DNA of 13,682 bases from assembly GCA_044356745.1 (NCBI GenBank), contig JBIKVP010000051.1:1-13682 (forward strand). Direction: 5' to 3'. The stretch comes from JBIKVP01 sp044356745. GTDB lineage: Bacteria; Pseudomonadota; Alphaproteobacteria; Rhizobiales; Beijerinckiaceae. A program made the position numbers and the translations under genes. A model generated the notes under the pieces. The model ran no database searches. It was not told the origin of the DNA and saw only the letters and a program-made list of their open reading frames with translations. This document shows, piece after piece, positions 1-8,097 of this stretch (its first letter is position 1; each line of letters begins with the position of its first letter).

Positions 1-57
1 GGTGCGGTGGCGTTTCAAAAGCTCCTGACGTTGGTCTGGTTCTAAAAGCGTACCCAT
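1..57 (-). CDS. Transposase, N-terminal fragment (probably IS630 family)
   Basis: An open frame begins with ATG at 57 and reads off the left edge: 19 codons, starting MGTLLEPDQRQELLKRHRT. A TGA stop lies five codons upstream in the same frame with no other start codon between, so this ATG is the only reasonable start. The charged E-L-x-x-R-H-R pattern resembles the start of many IS630-family transposases, where it precedes a helix-turn-helix DNA-binding domain. No catalytic residues (DDE/DDD triad) are in the window. No clear Shine-Dalgarno sequence is seen just upstream. The fragment is short, so the family is supported mainly by the terminal repeat and by the C-terminal fragment at the other edge. 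Confidence 0.55.
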   Translation of the reverse strand, partial: MGTLLEPDQRQELLKRHRT

Positions 58-95
58 ACCAAATTGGAATCAAAACAACCTTAATAAAAAGATAA

Positions 96-119
96 CGCCA
101 ACTCTTCACTCACGAGGGG
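96..119 (+). repeat. Terminal inverted repeat of left IS
   Basis: Read on the plus strand toward the IS tip, this 24-base repeat matches the reverse complement of 13594-13617 at 18 of 24 positions. The match has two blocks, CCAACTCTTCA (98-108) and GAGGGG (114-119), separated by five diverged bases. A conserved tip plus an inner box is the usual layout of a transposon end: the tip for cleavage, the inner box for transposase binding. Confidence 0.72.
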
Positions 120-201
120 TATATATTCATAAGAACCCTATACTAAGGAATCTCACGCTACGCATGAACTATGCCAGACATGACGGTTACGCTTCCAGCT
201 T

Positions 202-2412
202 TTATATTACGCCACCGTTCATATACCTCGGCAGCCAATGTTCATGCACACGGCTTAAGAGTGCGACGGGTAAGGGCTTTTCGTTCGCTAATACGAGCAT
301 ATCTCCGCCCGTTAAACCAAGACATAACGCAGGGACATTTGCATTTTGCGCCTTAGCCATGATTTGATCAACTTCAGATTGATTGATGGCGATGACATAA
401 CGCGCTTGATCTTCACCAAACAGTACGCCGTGTAGCGCACCATTAGGCAGCGTATCAATCACCGCGCCGATGTTTGAAGAAATTGCCATTTCAGCAAGTG
501 CAACCGCTAAGCCACCATCTGAACAGTCGTGAACATGGCTTACAAGCCCTGTTTCAATCAACTCACGGACAAATTCACCATTGCGACGCTCAACGTTTAA
601 ATCAACGGGTGGCGGTGCACCCTCTTCACATTTACATATTTCGCGCAAATAAAGGGACTGTCCAAGCCAACCTTGTGTTTCGCCAATCAAAATGATCGCC
701 TGCCCTGCTTCACCGAATGTAGCTTTGGCGTGACGCGTCACATTAGATAACAAACCCACTCCGCCAATGGTTGGGGTTGGCAGAATCCCCTGCCCGTTCG
801 TTTCATTGTAAAGCGAGACGTTGCCTGACACGACAGGAAAATCGAGCGCTAAACAAGCCTCTGATATACCTTTAAGACAACCAACGAACTGCCCCATAAT
901 TTCAGGCTTTTCAGGATTCCCGAAGTTGAGGTTGTCGGTTATGGCGAGTGGTGTTGCTCCAACAGCGCACAAATTACGCCATGCTTCGGCAACGGCTTGC
1001 CGCCCCCCTTGCACAGGGTCAGCTTCACAATAACGCGGTGTCACATCTGTGGTCATGGCCAAACCCTTTGGCCCCTCCATAATGCGCACAATCCCAGCAT
1101 CGCCCCCCGGCGTTTGCACTGCGTTGCCCTGAATGAGCGTATCATATTGCTCATAAACCCAGCGTTTTGAACACAAATCGGGTGAGCCAAGCAGCGTCAC
1201 AAGCGCATCGCTATGGGACATCGGCGGCGTGATATTCTGAGCGAGAACCACTTCGCGCGGCTTGCTCGCCACCCAAGGACGCTCATAAAGCGGAGCTTCG
1301 TCCCCCAATTCTTTAATCGGCAGATCAGCCATCACCTCGCCTTGGTGCTTCACGACGAAGCGGAGCGTATCAGTTGTTTTGCCAATGACTGCAAAATCAA
1401 GTCCCCATTTTTTGAAAATGGCTTCAGCTTGTTTTTCTTTGAGGGGATCAAGCACCATCAACATGCGCTCCTGACTTTCAGAAAGCATCATCTCATAAGC
1501 ACTCATACCCTCTTCGCGGCAAGGGACTTTATCTAAATCAAGCTCAATGCCAAGATCACCTTTTGCGCCCATTTCCACCGCTGAACAGGTGAGACCCGCC
1601 GCGCCCATATCTTGAATGGCAATCACGGAACCAGAAGCCATCAGTTCTAAACATGCTTCCAAAAGCAGTTTTTCCGCAAACGGATCACCTACCTGAACCG
1701 TAGGACGCTTTTCATCTGAGGCATCATCAAATTCAGCCGAAGCCATGGTCGCGCCGTGGATGCCATCGCGCCCTGTTTTTGAGCCTAAATACACAATCGG
1801 ATTGCCGACGCCTGTAGCTTTAGCGTAAAAAATCTCATCGGCCTTCGCCAAGCCCACCGCCATCGCATTGACGAGGTTATTACCATTGTAACGTGGATGA
1901 AACCCGACAGACCCACCAACGGTCGGCACACCAAATGAATTGCCATACCCACCAACACCTGCGACAACACCAGAGACGAGATGCCGCGTTTTAGGGTGAT
2001 TGGGTTCACCAAAGCGCAAAAAATTCAGCGCAGCAATGGGTCGCGCACCCATTGTAAACACATCGCGCAAAATACCACCGACACCTGTCGCTGCACCCTG
2101 ATAAGGCTCTATGAATGAGGGGTGATTATGGCTTTCCATCTTAAACACCACCGCCATGCCATCGCCAATATCAATGACACCTGCATTCTCGCCTGGCCCT
2201 TGAATCACCCACGGCGCTTTGGTGGGGAGCCCACGTAAATGAAAGCGTGAGGATTTATATGAACAATGCTCATTCCACATTGCGGAAACGATTCCTAACT
2301 CCGTAAAAGTTGGCTCGCGCCCAATCAGATCAACGAAGCGCTGATACTCATCGGGCTTAAGACCATGCGATGCAACGAGTTCAGGAGTGATACGAAGAGC
2401 GTTAGGAATCAT
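202..2412 (-). CDS. purL: Phosphoribosylformylglycinamidine synthase subunit PurL
   Basis: PurL catalyses the ATP-dependent conversion of formylglycinamide ribonucleotide (FGAR) to formylglycinamidine ribonucleotide (FGAM), the fourth step of de novo purine synthesis in the cytoplasm. At 736 aa it is the small form, which works with PurS and with the glutaminase PurQ that supplies ammonia. Family signatures are clear: MWNEHCSYKSSR at residues 45-56 (His49 in the conserved catalytic segment), ESHNHPS at 93-99 and GAATGVGGILRD at 106-117 (nucleotide/metal binding), and a second AIRS-like half including the VSGNVSLYNET segment. Length is normal and the frame is intact. The ATG at 2412 has AAAGG six bases upstream. 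Neither purS nor purQ lies upstream, where alphaproteobacteria often keep them; the neighbour is divergent. The gene ends about 80 bases from the left IS and no terminator is evident there, so read-through into the transposase is possible. Confidence 0.97.
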   Translation of the reverse strand: MIPNALRITPELVASHGLKPDEYQRFVDLIGREPTFTELGIVSAMWNEHCSYKSSRFHLRGLPTKAPWVIQGPGENAGVIDIGDGMAVVFKMESHNHPSFIEPYQGAATGVGGILRDVFTMGARPIAALNFLRFGEPNHPKTRHLVSGVVAGVGGYGNSFGVPTVGGSVGFHPRYNGNNLVNAMAVGLAKADEIFYAKATGVGNPIVYLGSKTGRDGIHGATMASAEFDDASDEKRPTVQVGDPFAEKLLLEACLELMASGSVIAIQDMGAAGLTCSAVEMGAKGDLGIELDLDKVPCREEGMSAYEMMLSESQERMLMVLDPLKEKQAEAIFKKWGLDFAVIGKTTDTLRFVVKHQGEVMADLPIKELGDEAPLYERPWVASKPREVVLAQNITPPMSHSDALVTLLGSPDLCSKRWVYEQYDTLIQGNAVQTPGGDAGIVRIMEGPKGLAMTTDVTPRYCEADPVQGGRQAVAEAWRNLCAVGATPLAITDNLNFGNPEKPEIMGQFVGCLKGISEACLALDFPVVSGNVSLYNETNGQGILPTPTIGGVGLLSNVTRHAKATFGEAGQAIILIGETQGWLGQSLYLREICKCEEGAPPPVDLNVERRNGEFVRELIETGLVSHVHDCSDGGLAVALAEMAISSNIGAVIDTLPNGALHGVLFGEDQARYVIAINQSEVDQIMAKAQNANVPALCLGLTGGDMLVLANEKPLPVALLSRVHEHWLPRYMNGGVI

Positions 2413-2506
2413 AACCAGCCTTTACTGAATTTACGGGTATCGCGTTAGGACACATCAAAAAACGATTAACGCCTTTTGCACCTTGTCGCAATGCGGATCA
2501 ACTTTT

Positions 2507-2534
2507 TTGAAACCTTAACAACATTGTTTATGAT
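2507..2534 (+). promoter_or_regulatory. Sigma-70-like promoter of the TadG-like gene
   Basis: TTGAAA at 2507-2512 and TATGAT at 2529-2534 are separated by 16 bases. Each hexamer differs from the E. coli consensus at one position. Transcription would start near 2541, leaving a leader of about 85 bases before the chosen ATG at 2625. An inverted repeat AACAA/TTGTT (2517-2528) lies between the hexamers and TTTATG/CATAAA (2527-2544) spans the -10 region. This is a sequence match only. No comparably good promoter was found for the divergent purL. Confidence 0.5.
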
Positions 2535-2553
2535 GAACCATAAAATGATGCAA

Positions 2554-2574
2554 TTTGTATCATTGTGATACAAA
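2554..2574. promoter_or_regulatory. Perfect palindrome, likely operator or leader hairpin
   Basis: Nine-base arms TTTGTATCA (2554-2562) and TGATACAAA (2566-2574) pair perfectly around a TTG centre. The site lies about 13 to 33 bases downstream of the predicted transcription start of the TadG-like gene, a common place for a repressor operator. As RNA it would be an A/U-rich hairpin with a three-base loop. The cognate regulator cannot be named from the sequence. The palindrome also covers the GTG at 2565, which argues against using that GTG as the start of the downstream gene. Confidence 0.5.
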
Positions 2575-2624
2575 ACCTCATGGCACGTTTCTCGCGTTTC
2601 TCGTCTCAAACAGATGAGAGATGT

Positions 2625-4502
2625 ATGACGATGAAACAGATCCAGAAATTTCGCAACGACATTAACGGTTCGACAGCTATGGTATTCGCCCTGTCGATTG
2701 TCCCAGTTTTCGGAATGGCAGGTGCAGCACTTGATTATAGCCGTGCTGGAGCTGTTAAGACTCACATGCAGCGCGCCGTTGATTCGACTGCCCTTTTATT
2801 AGGACGTGATGCACCACAATTGAGCGAAGCGCAGCTTCAAGCGCGTGGTCTTCAGGTCTTTAATACCCAGATGGGTAACCCCCACAATGCGCAATTAACA
2901 AACGTTCAAATTACCCGCGATCAAAGCACGGTTCGTGTGGTTGCCCAAGCAAGTGTGCCAACTGTTATTGCAAAAATTTTGGGTAAAGAGCGCACAATTG
3001 TTAATGCTGATTCGTCAGTTATCTGGGGCGCGCCAAACACGGAAGTTGCTTTAGCGATTGATACAACAGGTTCCATGCGCAACGATATGGATGCGCTTAA
3101 AGTGGCTTCTGAAGATTTTACCAATACAATTCTATCCGCAAGTGACGGGAATAACATTCGCATGTCACTTGTGCCTTATGTGGCGAGTGTCAACGTGGGG
3201 CGCAATTTTCCGTTAAGCGCCGTTGATACACGAGGCGAATCGCGTTGGCATGCTCAAGCCCTCAAAGGGCGTTGGATCTCTTACCTTACAGGATGCAACG
3301 CTAATCCTTTTGGAACACCTTCAGCTGGTGGCGGCACACCTTGGACTCCCCCGCCTGTTGAGCCAGGCCCTCGTGGATCGGACCGCGCTGACATGCGCCA
3401 CAGCTTACCTTATACATTTGCCGGTATCGCAAATACACTATTTGGTATTTCAAGCGCACAGGCACAATCTGCTCCAAATGTCACACCTGATACTAACCCG
3501 CTCACTTATGGCGGAACAAACTATTCTCCCGGCGCTCCTTACGTTCAAAATGGTGAGACCGGTTTTGTACCCAATGGCTTCTCAACAGCCAATAACTGCT
3601 GGCTTAGAAATCCAACACGGATTAGCCACCTTGATTTATTCGATCGCATTGGTGCACGTTGGAAAGGATGCGTTGAAGCACGCCCTGAGCCATTTGATGT
3701 AACCGATGAAAGACCTCGTAACGGCTCACCTGATACATTGTTTGTGCCTTATTTCTGGCCAGATGAGCCAGGCAAGACTGGTGAAAAAACCGCCTATATT
3801 AACAATTACATGAATGATTTACCAACAGCGCGCGGCTGGCAGGTTGATTGGGATGATCAAAAACATGGCAATCTTCTCAAATATATGCCGACGAATCGTC
3901 CAACAATAGTTGAAACAGGCTCGAAAACGCTTGGTCCTAACGCTGGCTGTCCTGAAGAGTTGCTTCGTCTCACTGCCAATAAACGTGAATTGATTGATCA
4001 AATTCGTCGTTTAACTCACGTTGAAAGTGGCGGTACAATCGCTTCAGAAGGTGTGATGTGGGGGTGGCGCACCTTATCACCTGATAGTGTTTTCGCAGAT
4101 GGACGCCCATACAAACAAGCGCGTAAATTTCTTGTACTAATGTCAGATGGTATCAATTCATTGCAAGAAAACAACCGTCATGGTCCTACAAAAACAGACT
4201 ATTCAGCTTATGGCTATCTTAAAAATGGACGCTTTATGAAAAACGGCGCTCGTACTGAACAGTTTGTTGATGCAGAAAACTACCTTACTGAACGCATGGC
4301 TCTAGCTTGTAAAAATGCTAAAGAAACTGGGGTTGAAGTTTACACAATCCTTTATCGTGAAACGAGCTCAACTGGACGTGATGCGATGCGTGACTGTGCA
4401 TCTACTGCGCAAAAAGCGTTTTTCGCCAGCAATCAATCAGAGCTACGTCAAGTATTCAATACGATTGCAAGTGAGATCGTCAAATTACGCATCACAAAAT
4501 AA
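2625..4502 (+). CDS. TadE/TadG-like protein with von Willebrand factor A domain
   Basis: A 625-aa protein related to TadG of Flp/Tad pilus systems, probably anchored in the inner membrane with its bulk in the periplasm. The N-terminus (GSTAMVFALSIVPVFGMAGAALDYSRA, residues about 15-41) is a TadE-like membrane segment. A vWA domain follows: the MIDAS metal-binding motif DTTGS starts at Asp146, and a later strand ending in SDG (Asp508) fits the third MIDAS element. These two points lie about 360 residues apart, far more than in a compact vWA domain, because of a Pro/Gly-rich insert from about residue 224. ATG at 2625 was chosen because GAGAG lies four bases upstream and the TadG-like sequence begins there; ATG at 2631 is also possible, while GTG at 2565 and ATG at 2580 are less likely. 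No tadE, tadF or pilus ATPase is adjacent, so it may be one of the solitary TadG-like proteins common in alphaproteobacteria. Exact role unknown. Confidence 0.85.
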   Translation: MTMKQIQKFRNDINGSTAMVFALSIVPVFGMAGAALDYSRAGAVKTHMQRAVDSTALLLGRDAPQLSEAQLQARGLQVFNTQMGNPHNAQLTNVQITRDQSTVRVVAQASVPTVIAKILGKERTIVNADSSVIWGAPNTEVALAIDTTGSMRNDMDALKVASEDFTNTILSASDGNNIRMSLVPYVASVNVGRNFPLSAVDTRGESRWHAQALKGRWISYLTGCNANPFGTPSAGGGTPWTPPPVEPGPRGSDRADMRHSLPYTFAGIANTLFGISSAQAQSAPNVTPDTNPLTYGGTNYSPGAPYVQNGETGFVPNGFSTANNCWLRNPTRISHLDLFDRIGARWKGCVEARPEPFDVTDERPRNGSPDTLFVPYFWPDEPGKTGEKTAYINNYMNDLPTARGWQVDWDDQKHGNLLKYMPTNRPTIVETGSKTLGPNAGCPEELLRLTANKRELIDQIRRLTHVESGGTIASEGVMWGWRTLSPDSVFADGRPYKQARKFLVLMSDGINSLQENNRHGPTKTDYSAYGYLKNGRFMKNGARTEQFVDAENYLTERMALACKNAKETGVEVYTILYRETSSTGRDAMRDCASTAQKAFFASNQSELRQVFNTIASEIVKLRITK

Positions 4503-4526
4503 AGCCCTAAAGCATTATAAAGTTAT

Positions 4527-4555
4527 AAAAAAGCACCTGATAAGGGGGCTTTTTT
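4527..4555. terminator. Bidirectional intrinsic terminator between convergent genes
   Basis: AAAAAAGC (4527-4534) pairs with GCTTTTTT (4548-4555). The stem extends inward by two C-G pairs after one A/G mismatch and closes on a short TGATAA-type loop. The T run after the stem on the plus strand and the A run before it let the structure work in both directions. It lies 24 bases after the TadG-like stop and 5 bases after the AsmA-like stop. Confidence 0.8.
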
Positions 4556-4560
4556 ATATG

Positions 4561-6519
4561 TTAATATGGAGAATGATCAAACATACGCGCTTCAAGTCTT
4601 GGCCACTTCCCTGTCATGTGTACATTTAAAGGCGATTGATGCAATGAATTAGTTTTTTGATCTTGATCTATATCAAGAGAGGAAGCAGGTATATCTGTCA
4701 TTGGAAAAGATGTATTTGATCTATCGCGCTGTAATGATGCTTGAAGAGATTTTTGATCAGATATATTTTTGATAAGGGCAATACGAATATCTGTATTCAA
4801 CGTTTCAAGTGCAATACTTCCTTTAAAATGAAATCTGCTCTGATCCAATTGCACGTTAGATGGTTCTAAAAATGAGATAACTCCTTCATTTACAGAGCCT
4901 TGAAGTACAATATCCTCAAAACGCGTTGATAGATCACGTCCCGAAAAACCATTAAGATAAATGAGATGATTGTTGGAGGGTATTATTTTTTGAAGCTGTG
5001 TGTCCAATTTTTTAAAATCAATTCCGTTCACAGCAATCTGAGAACCATGCAAATCAAAATGATAAATGGATGCTTGAGTGATAGCATCAATAGATTGTCC
5101 TTTCATCTCATGCGAAAAGGATCCTGAAATCTGGCCCGCAATCGGCCAAAAGGCATATTGATTAATAATAGAAGCTCTTAAGTCAGGCAATTGACGTGAT
5201 AATGTTGCTGCATCAATGCGATCAAAGGTGATGTTTGTTTTTATGTCAGTGTGATCAAGCATTTGTAGGGCGGTCACGCGGGCTTTAAAACTTCCAGCCT
5301 GATCCGCCCAGCGCTGGTTGAGATTAGCTTCAAAGCGCCCCTTCATCAGACGCAGGCTGGTAGCAACCTCTCCTATATTGCCTCCCGCAACATTCACGCG
5401 GCCAATTGAAAGACGTAAATCAGCATCAAAGGGGGCATGACTTGATACGTCTAACCAGTTGATAATATGCGCAATGCTCTCTTGAGTGCGCATTTGAGAT
5501 AGTACTAATAAATTAATAGAACTTGCCGCGAGAGTTCCAGCGATGAGAAAACGCGGCTCTTGTCTCTCAGTAATAGGATGAACAGTGAGCGCTCCTTCAA
5601 AAGAGTCACTATTTAGGTCAAACAGCACCTCAGACAGCGTTAATCGCCCTTGGGAGTATGTAAAAGGGCTTTTTAAAGCAAGGCGCTCAACTTTTGTCAG
5701 CGATGCAACGGGCAGTGTAAACCATTTTCCAAGTTCTTGCGGCTTCTCACTCGATAAAGAAAAATCTCCTTGCCAAGGCTTTGATTGGTCAAGCGATCCA
5801 CGACCTTCAACCATCAATGAGCCTGCGGGTGAAATTAGATTAAGTTCGATTCGTTGAACGGCCGCATGATCGAGTATTAAGTCAGGTAATCGCCCTGTAA
5901 TGTCTACCCCAACACCATGCCATTGAAAGCTTCCTGCAATGTTAGGGTGGGATGAAAATGTGCTTCGGCCAATGACAAGTTGAAGCTGTGACAGGGGCGT
6001 GGGTGTTATATTGCTTTCCCCTAATGACACTTCACGCTCCTCATCATGAGACCAGCGTCCATCACGAATGACAATCCGATAAGGTGGCCATTGCTTTAGT
6101 GTTTCTCCATGGGTTGATTTGTCGAGAAAGTGTGCACGCAACGTATTAATCGGCGTCTCGTGTTTATCATCTGAGCGCGTTATGAGATGAAAATTGCTTA
6201 AAGTAAGTTCACTCAACTCAAGGCGTCCGCCAAGAAGACTTAAAAGACGAATATCACCTTTGGCATGTAAGACTTGAATTGTGACACGCTTATTTAAACT
6301 GCTGAGTTCAAGACCGCTCAATTTTACATGCGGCATCGGCCATAAAAGAATACTGGTTTTAAAAACTCGCGTAAGTGAAAGATGAGAATCAGCGCTTAAA
6401 CGCAATTTGAGATGATCTAATAGCGCTTGCGAGGATAAAGACCACGTTACAACAAAGGCAAGTGCAAGCACTGTTAACGCTCCCAACACGCCAACAGCAT
6501 ATCGTTTATGAGGTGTCAT
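4561..6519 (-). CDS. AsmA-like inner-membrane-anchored periplasmic protein
   Basis: A 652-aa protein with one N-terminal membrane segment (residues about 7-29) followed by a long beta-rich region. The early part has AsmA-family character: a stretch on the pattern PHVKLSGLELSS, then an alternating hydrophobic region ending in LLSLLGGRLELSELTLSNFHLI (residues about 62-113). AsmA-like proteins are large periplasmic proteins linked to outer-membrane assembly and to phospholipid transport between the membranes. ATG at 6519 has GAGAGG eight bases upstream. It is the last gene of the EPS operon, 36 bases after the priming transferase, and ends at the shared terminator. Its place suggests a role in envelope or export function tied to EPS, but that is inference. 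The C-terminal half is not recognisable by eye beyond its beta-like pattern, so subfamily assignment is uncertain. Confidence 0.72.
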   Translation of the reverse strand: MTPHKRYAVGVLGALTVLALAFVVTWSLSSQALLDHLKLRLSADSHLSLTRVFKTSILLWPMPHVKLSGLELSSLNKRVTIQVLHAKGDIRLLSLLGGRLELSELTLSNFHLITRSDDKHETPINTLRAHFLDKSTHGETLKQWPPYRIVIRDGRWSHDEEREVSLGESNITPTPLSQLQLVIGRSTFSSHPNIAGSFQWHGVGVDITGRLPDLILDHAAVQRIELNLISPAGSLMVEGRGSLDQSKPWQGDFSLSSEKPQELGKWFTLPVASLTKVERLALKSPFTYSQGRLTLSEVLFDLNSDSFEGALTVHPITERQEPRFLIAGTLAASSINLLVLSQMRTQESIAHIINWLDVSSHAPFDADLRLSIGRVNVAGGNIGEVATSLRLMKGRFEANLNQRWADQAGSFKARVTALQMLDHTDIKTNITFDRIDAATLSRQLPDLRASIINQYAFWPIAGQISGSFSHEMKGQSIDAITQASIYHFDLHGSQIAVNGIDFKKLDTQLQKIIPSNNHLIYLNGFSGRDLSTRFEDIVLQGSVNEGVISFLEPSNVQLDQSRFHFKGSIALETLNTDIRIALIKNISDQKSLQASLQRDRSNTSFPMTDIPASSLDIDQDQKTNSLHQSPLNVHMTGKWPRLEARMFDHSPY

Positions 6520-6543
6520 CTCGTAAACCTCTCAAGTCGCGTA

Positions 6544-6558
6544 TGACACGTAGTGTCA
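6544..6558 (-). other. Intercistronic hairpin overlapping a stop codon
   Basis: TGACAC (6544-6549) and GTGTCA (6553-6558) form a perfect six-base-pair stem with a three-base loop in the 36-base gap between the priming transferase and the AsmA-like gene. On the transcript the first three bases of the stem are the TGA stop of the transferase. No U-tract follows, so it does not look like a terminator. It could affect mRNA processing or stability, or the relative output of the last gene. Confidence 0.45.
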
Positions 6559-8097
6559 CAGTGCGTTTACAAACGCTTTACGCGAGAAGAATGTCAGAAA
6601 CAGGATTTTCATGTCCAGCTTAAATGACCAGTTATCAATATAAAACAGATCATAAGCAAGCCGTTGTTCCATTTTATCGGTGGTATCAGTCTCACCCCGA
6701 CATCCATTCACTTGCGCCCAACCTGTAATACCAGGTTTGACGTTATGACGACGTGCATAAAGAGCAATCTGCTCTTCATACATGCGATTATGTGCAAGCG
6801 TATGAGGCCGTGGCCCCACGAGCGACATATCACCACATAGCACATTCCAGAGTTGTGGAAATTCATCAAGATTAGTACGACGCAAAAACGAACCGACTTT
6901 TGTGATGCGTGGATCATTTTGCTTCGCCTGAGCAATATACTCACCATCTTCAAGCACCCACATGGTGCGGAACTTAGAGATACGAAACTCGTTTTGATTG
7001 AATCCATGCCTTCGTTGACGAAATAAGACAGTACCTTTGCTCTCTAATTTAATCATAGCCATAATTACGGCAAACGGAATAATCAAAAGAAGCAACCCAG
7101 ATAGTGAAGCTGTAATATCAAAAGCGCGTTTGAGAATGCGATCACGCATCGTGAGGGGAGGCCGCGCTAATTGTAATGTCGTTGTGCCGCTGATTTGTTC
7201 AATCACAGGGTCTTGAAGCCATGGCATCGATGTATCGGGTACAAGATGCACAGCGGAAGGAACAGCTGAAAGCTCGTGCACAATGTGTGTGAGCACATCG
7301 CCTTGTATCCAAGGCAACAAAAGCACAATATCATCAGGCTCTTGCTCACGCGCTTGTATAAGGAGTGCACTCATGTCGTCTGATAAAATATGTTTTTGAT
7401 TGTCATCCTGCAAAAATTGATCCGGAAACGCGTAAATTGCGATCCGCTCACCTTCAGTAATCAAATTATGGTGTCTCGATAAAAACTGTGACACATCGTT
7501 TTGAGCGCCTACAATCAGATAAGACCTTGGCTTGATCCATTGCGCACGCTTTAAGAAGGTCAACAACATCATCTGACTAATACGTCCGATAATGATAGCC
7601 ACTGTTAAAGCCATGTACTGCGCGACAAATGTACCCCTTGAATAGGAGTCTGTTAGAGTCGTCAAAAACAATACAGAGAGTACGAGCGATAAGGTGATAT
7701 TAAGTGAAATCGCATCGTGCCACAAACAACTGCGTAAATGGTTGAAATGGGCAAAAGTGTAACGATCTCTCACAAATCCCATGACCACAAAGCCTAAAGA
7801 CATGACCAACGCTGTACCCGCATAAAGCTCTTTATTCGGAAACTCATTTAAAAAAATGACATGATAAAGTGCACTTGCTACAAACGACGCAAGCAACATC
7901 ATCACCAGATCAGCTAAGGCAATAATGGAAACGATTACGCCCTCTTTAAATTGCGGATGCGCATTTATTTTTTCTAATTGCTCTATCGTTTTATTGTTTA
8001 CTTTTAATGAGGAAGGTGGCGGATTAGGCGCTAAAGAGCTACTATCGTGTTCATCAAGAGCAGGTTTAATCTGGCGGGACTGAAGCGATGCTTTCAT
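6556..8097 (-). CDS. Polyprenyl-phosphate glycosyl-1-phosphate transferase (EPS priming enzyme)
   Basis: A 513-aa membrane enzyme of the WcaJ/GumD/ExoY type that moves a sugar-1-phosphate from a nucleotide sugar to undecaprenyl phosphate, the first step of EPS repeat-unit assembly at the inner membrane. The N-terminal part has several membrane segments (about 53-83, 92-109, 128-148, 160-182), then a nucleotide-binding-like region starting YLIVGAQ (193-199). The C-terminal bacterial sugar transferase domain begins after a membrane hairpin (328-349) and holds KFRTM (375-379), the DEFPQLWNVL motif (411-420, with the catalytic Asp-Glu pair of this family at 411-412), GDMSLVGPRP (422-431) and a YDLFYIDNWS motif (482-491). 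Length is typical of the large two-part class. The sugar (often glucose or galactose) cannot be read from sequence. The start ATG overlaps the upstream stop as ATGA, so translation is probably coupled. Confidence 0.93.
   Translation of the reverse strand: MKASLQSRQIKPALDEHDSSSLAPNPPPSSLKVNNKTIEQLEKINAHPQFKEGVIVSIIALADLVMMLLASFVASALYHVIFLNEFPNKELYAGTALVMSLGFVVMGFVRDRYTFAHFNHLRSCLWHDAISLNITLSLVLSVLFLTTLTDSYSRGTFVAQYMALTVAIIIGRISQMMLLTFLKRAQWIKPRSYLIVGAQNDVSQFLSRHHNLITEGERIAIYAFPDQFLQDDNQKHILSDDMSALLIQAREQEPDDIVLLLPWIQGDVLTHIVHELSAVPSAVHLVPDTSMPWLQDPVIEQISGTTTLQLARPPLTMRDRILKRAFDITASLSGLLLLIIPFAVIMAMIKLESKGTVLFRQRRHGFNQNEFRISKFRTMWVLEDGEYIAQAKQNDPRITKVGSFLRRTNLDEFPQLWNVLCGDMSLVGPRPHTLAHNRMYEEQIALYARRHNVKPGITGWAQVNGCRGETDTTDKMEQRLAYDLFYIDNWSFKLDMKILFLTFFSRKAFVNAL

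Larger units (their letters stand above)
1..121 (-). mobile_element. Partial IS630/Tc1-like insertion sequence (5' end of transposase side)
   Basis: This is the inner end of an insertion sequence that continues beyond the left edge. It contains a transposase start on the minus strand, a non-coding stretch of about 40 bases, and a terminal repeat ending in GGGG next to a run of TA dinucleotides (120-125). The repeat matches, inverted, one at 13594-13617, which lies at the end of another transposase fragment. Insertion at TA is typical of the IS630/Tc1/mariner group. The family call rests on the TA-flanked ends and on transposase fragments of only 19 and 27 residues, so it is an inference. The exact boundary is ambiguous by 2-4 bases because TA is repeated. 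Confidence 0.62.

Noticed and set aside
124..201. Terminator for purL
   Set aside because: I looked for a stem followed by a U-tract on the minus strand and found only weak, short complementarities.
2466..2765. 99-codon open frame on the minus strand across the purL/TadG-like intergenic region
   Set aside because: It covers the promoter and palindromes and runs into the TadG-like coding start. The product is Cys/His-scattered and resembles nothing known.
3223..3702. 159-codon open frame on the plus strand inside the TadG-like gene
   Set aside because: It overlaps the TadG-like frame entirely, and its protein has no recognisable domain and looks like out-of-frame translation. Reading-frame length alone is weak evidence.
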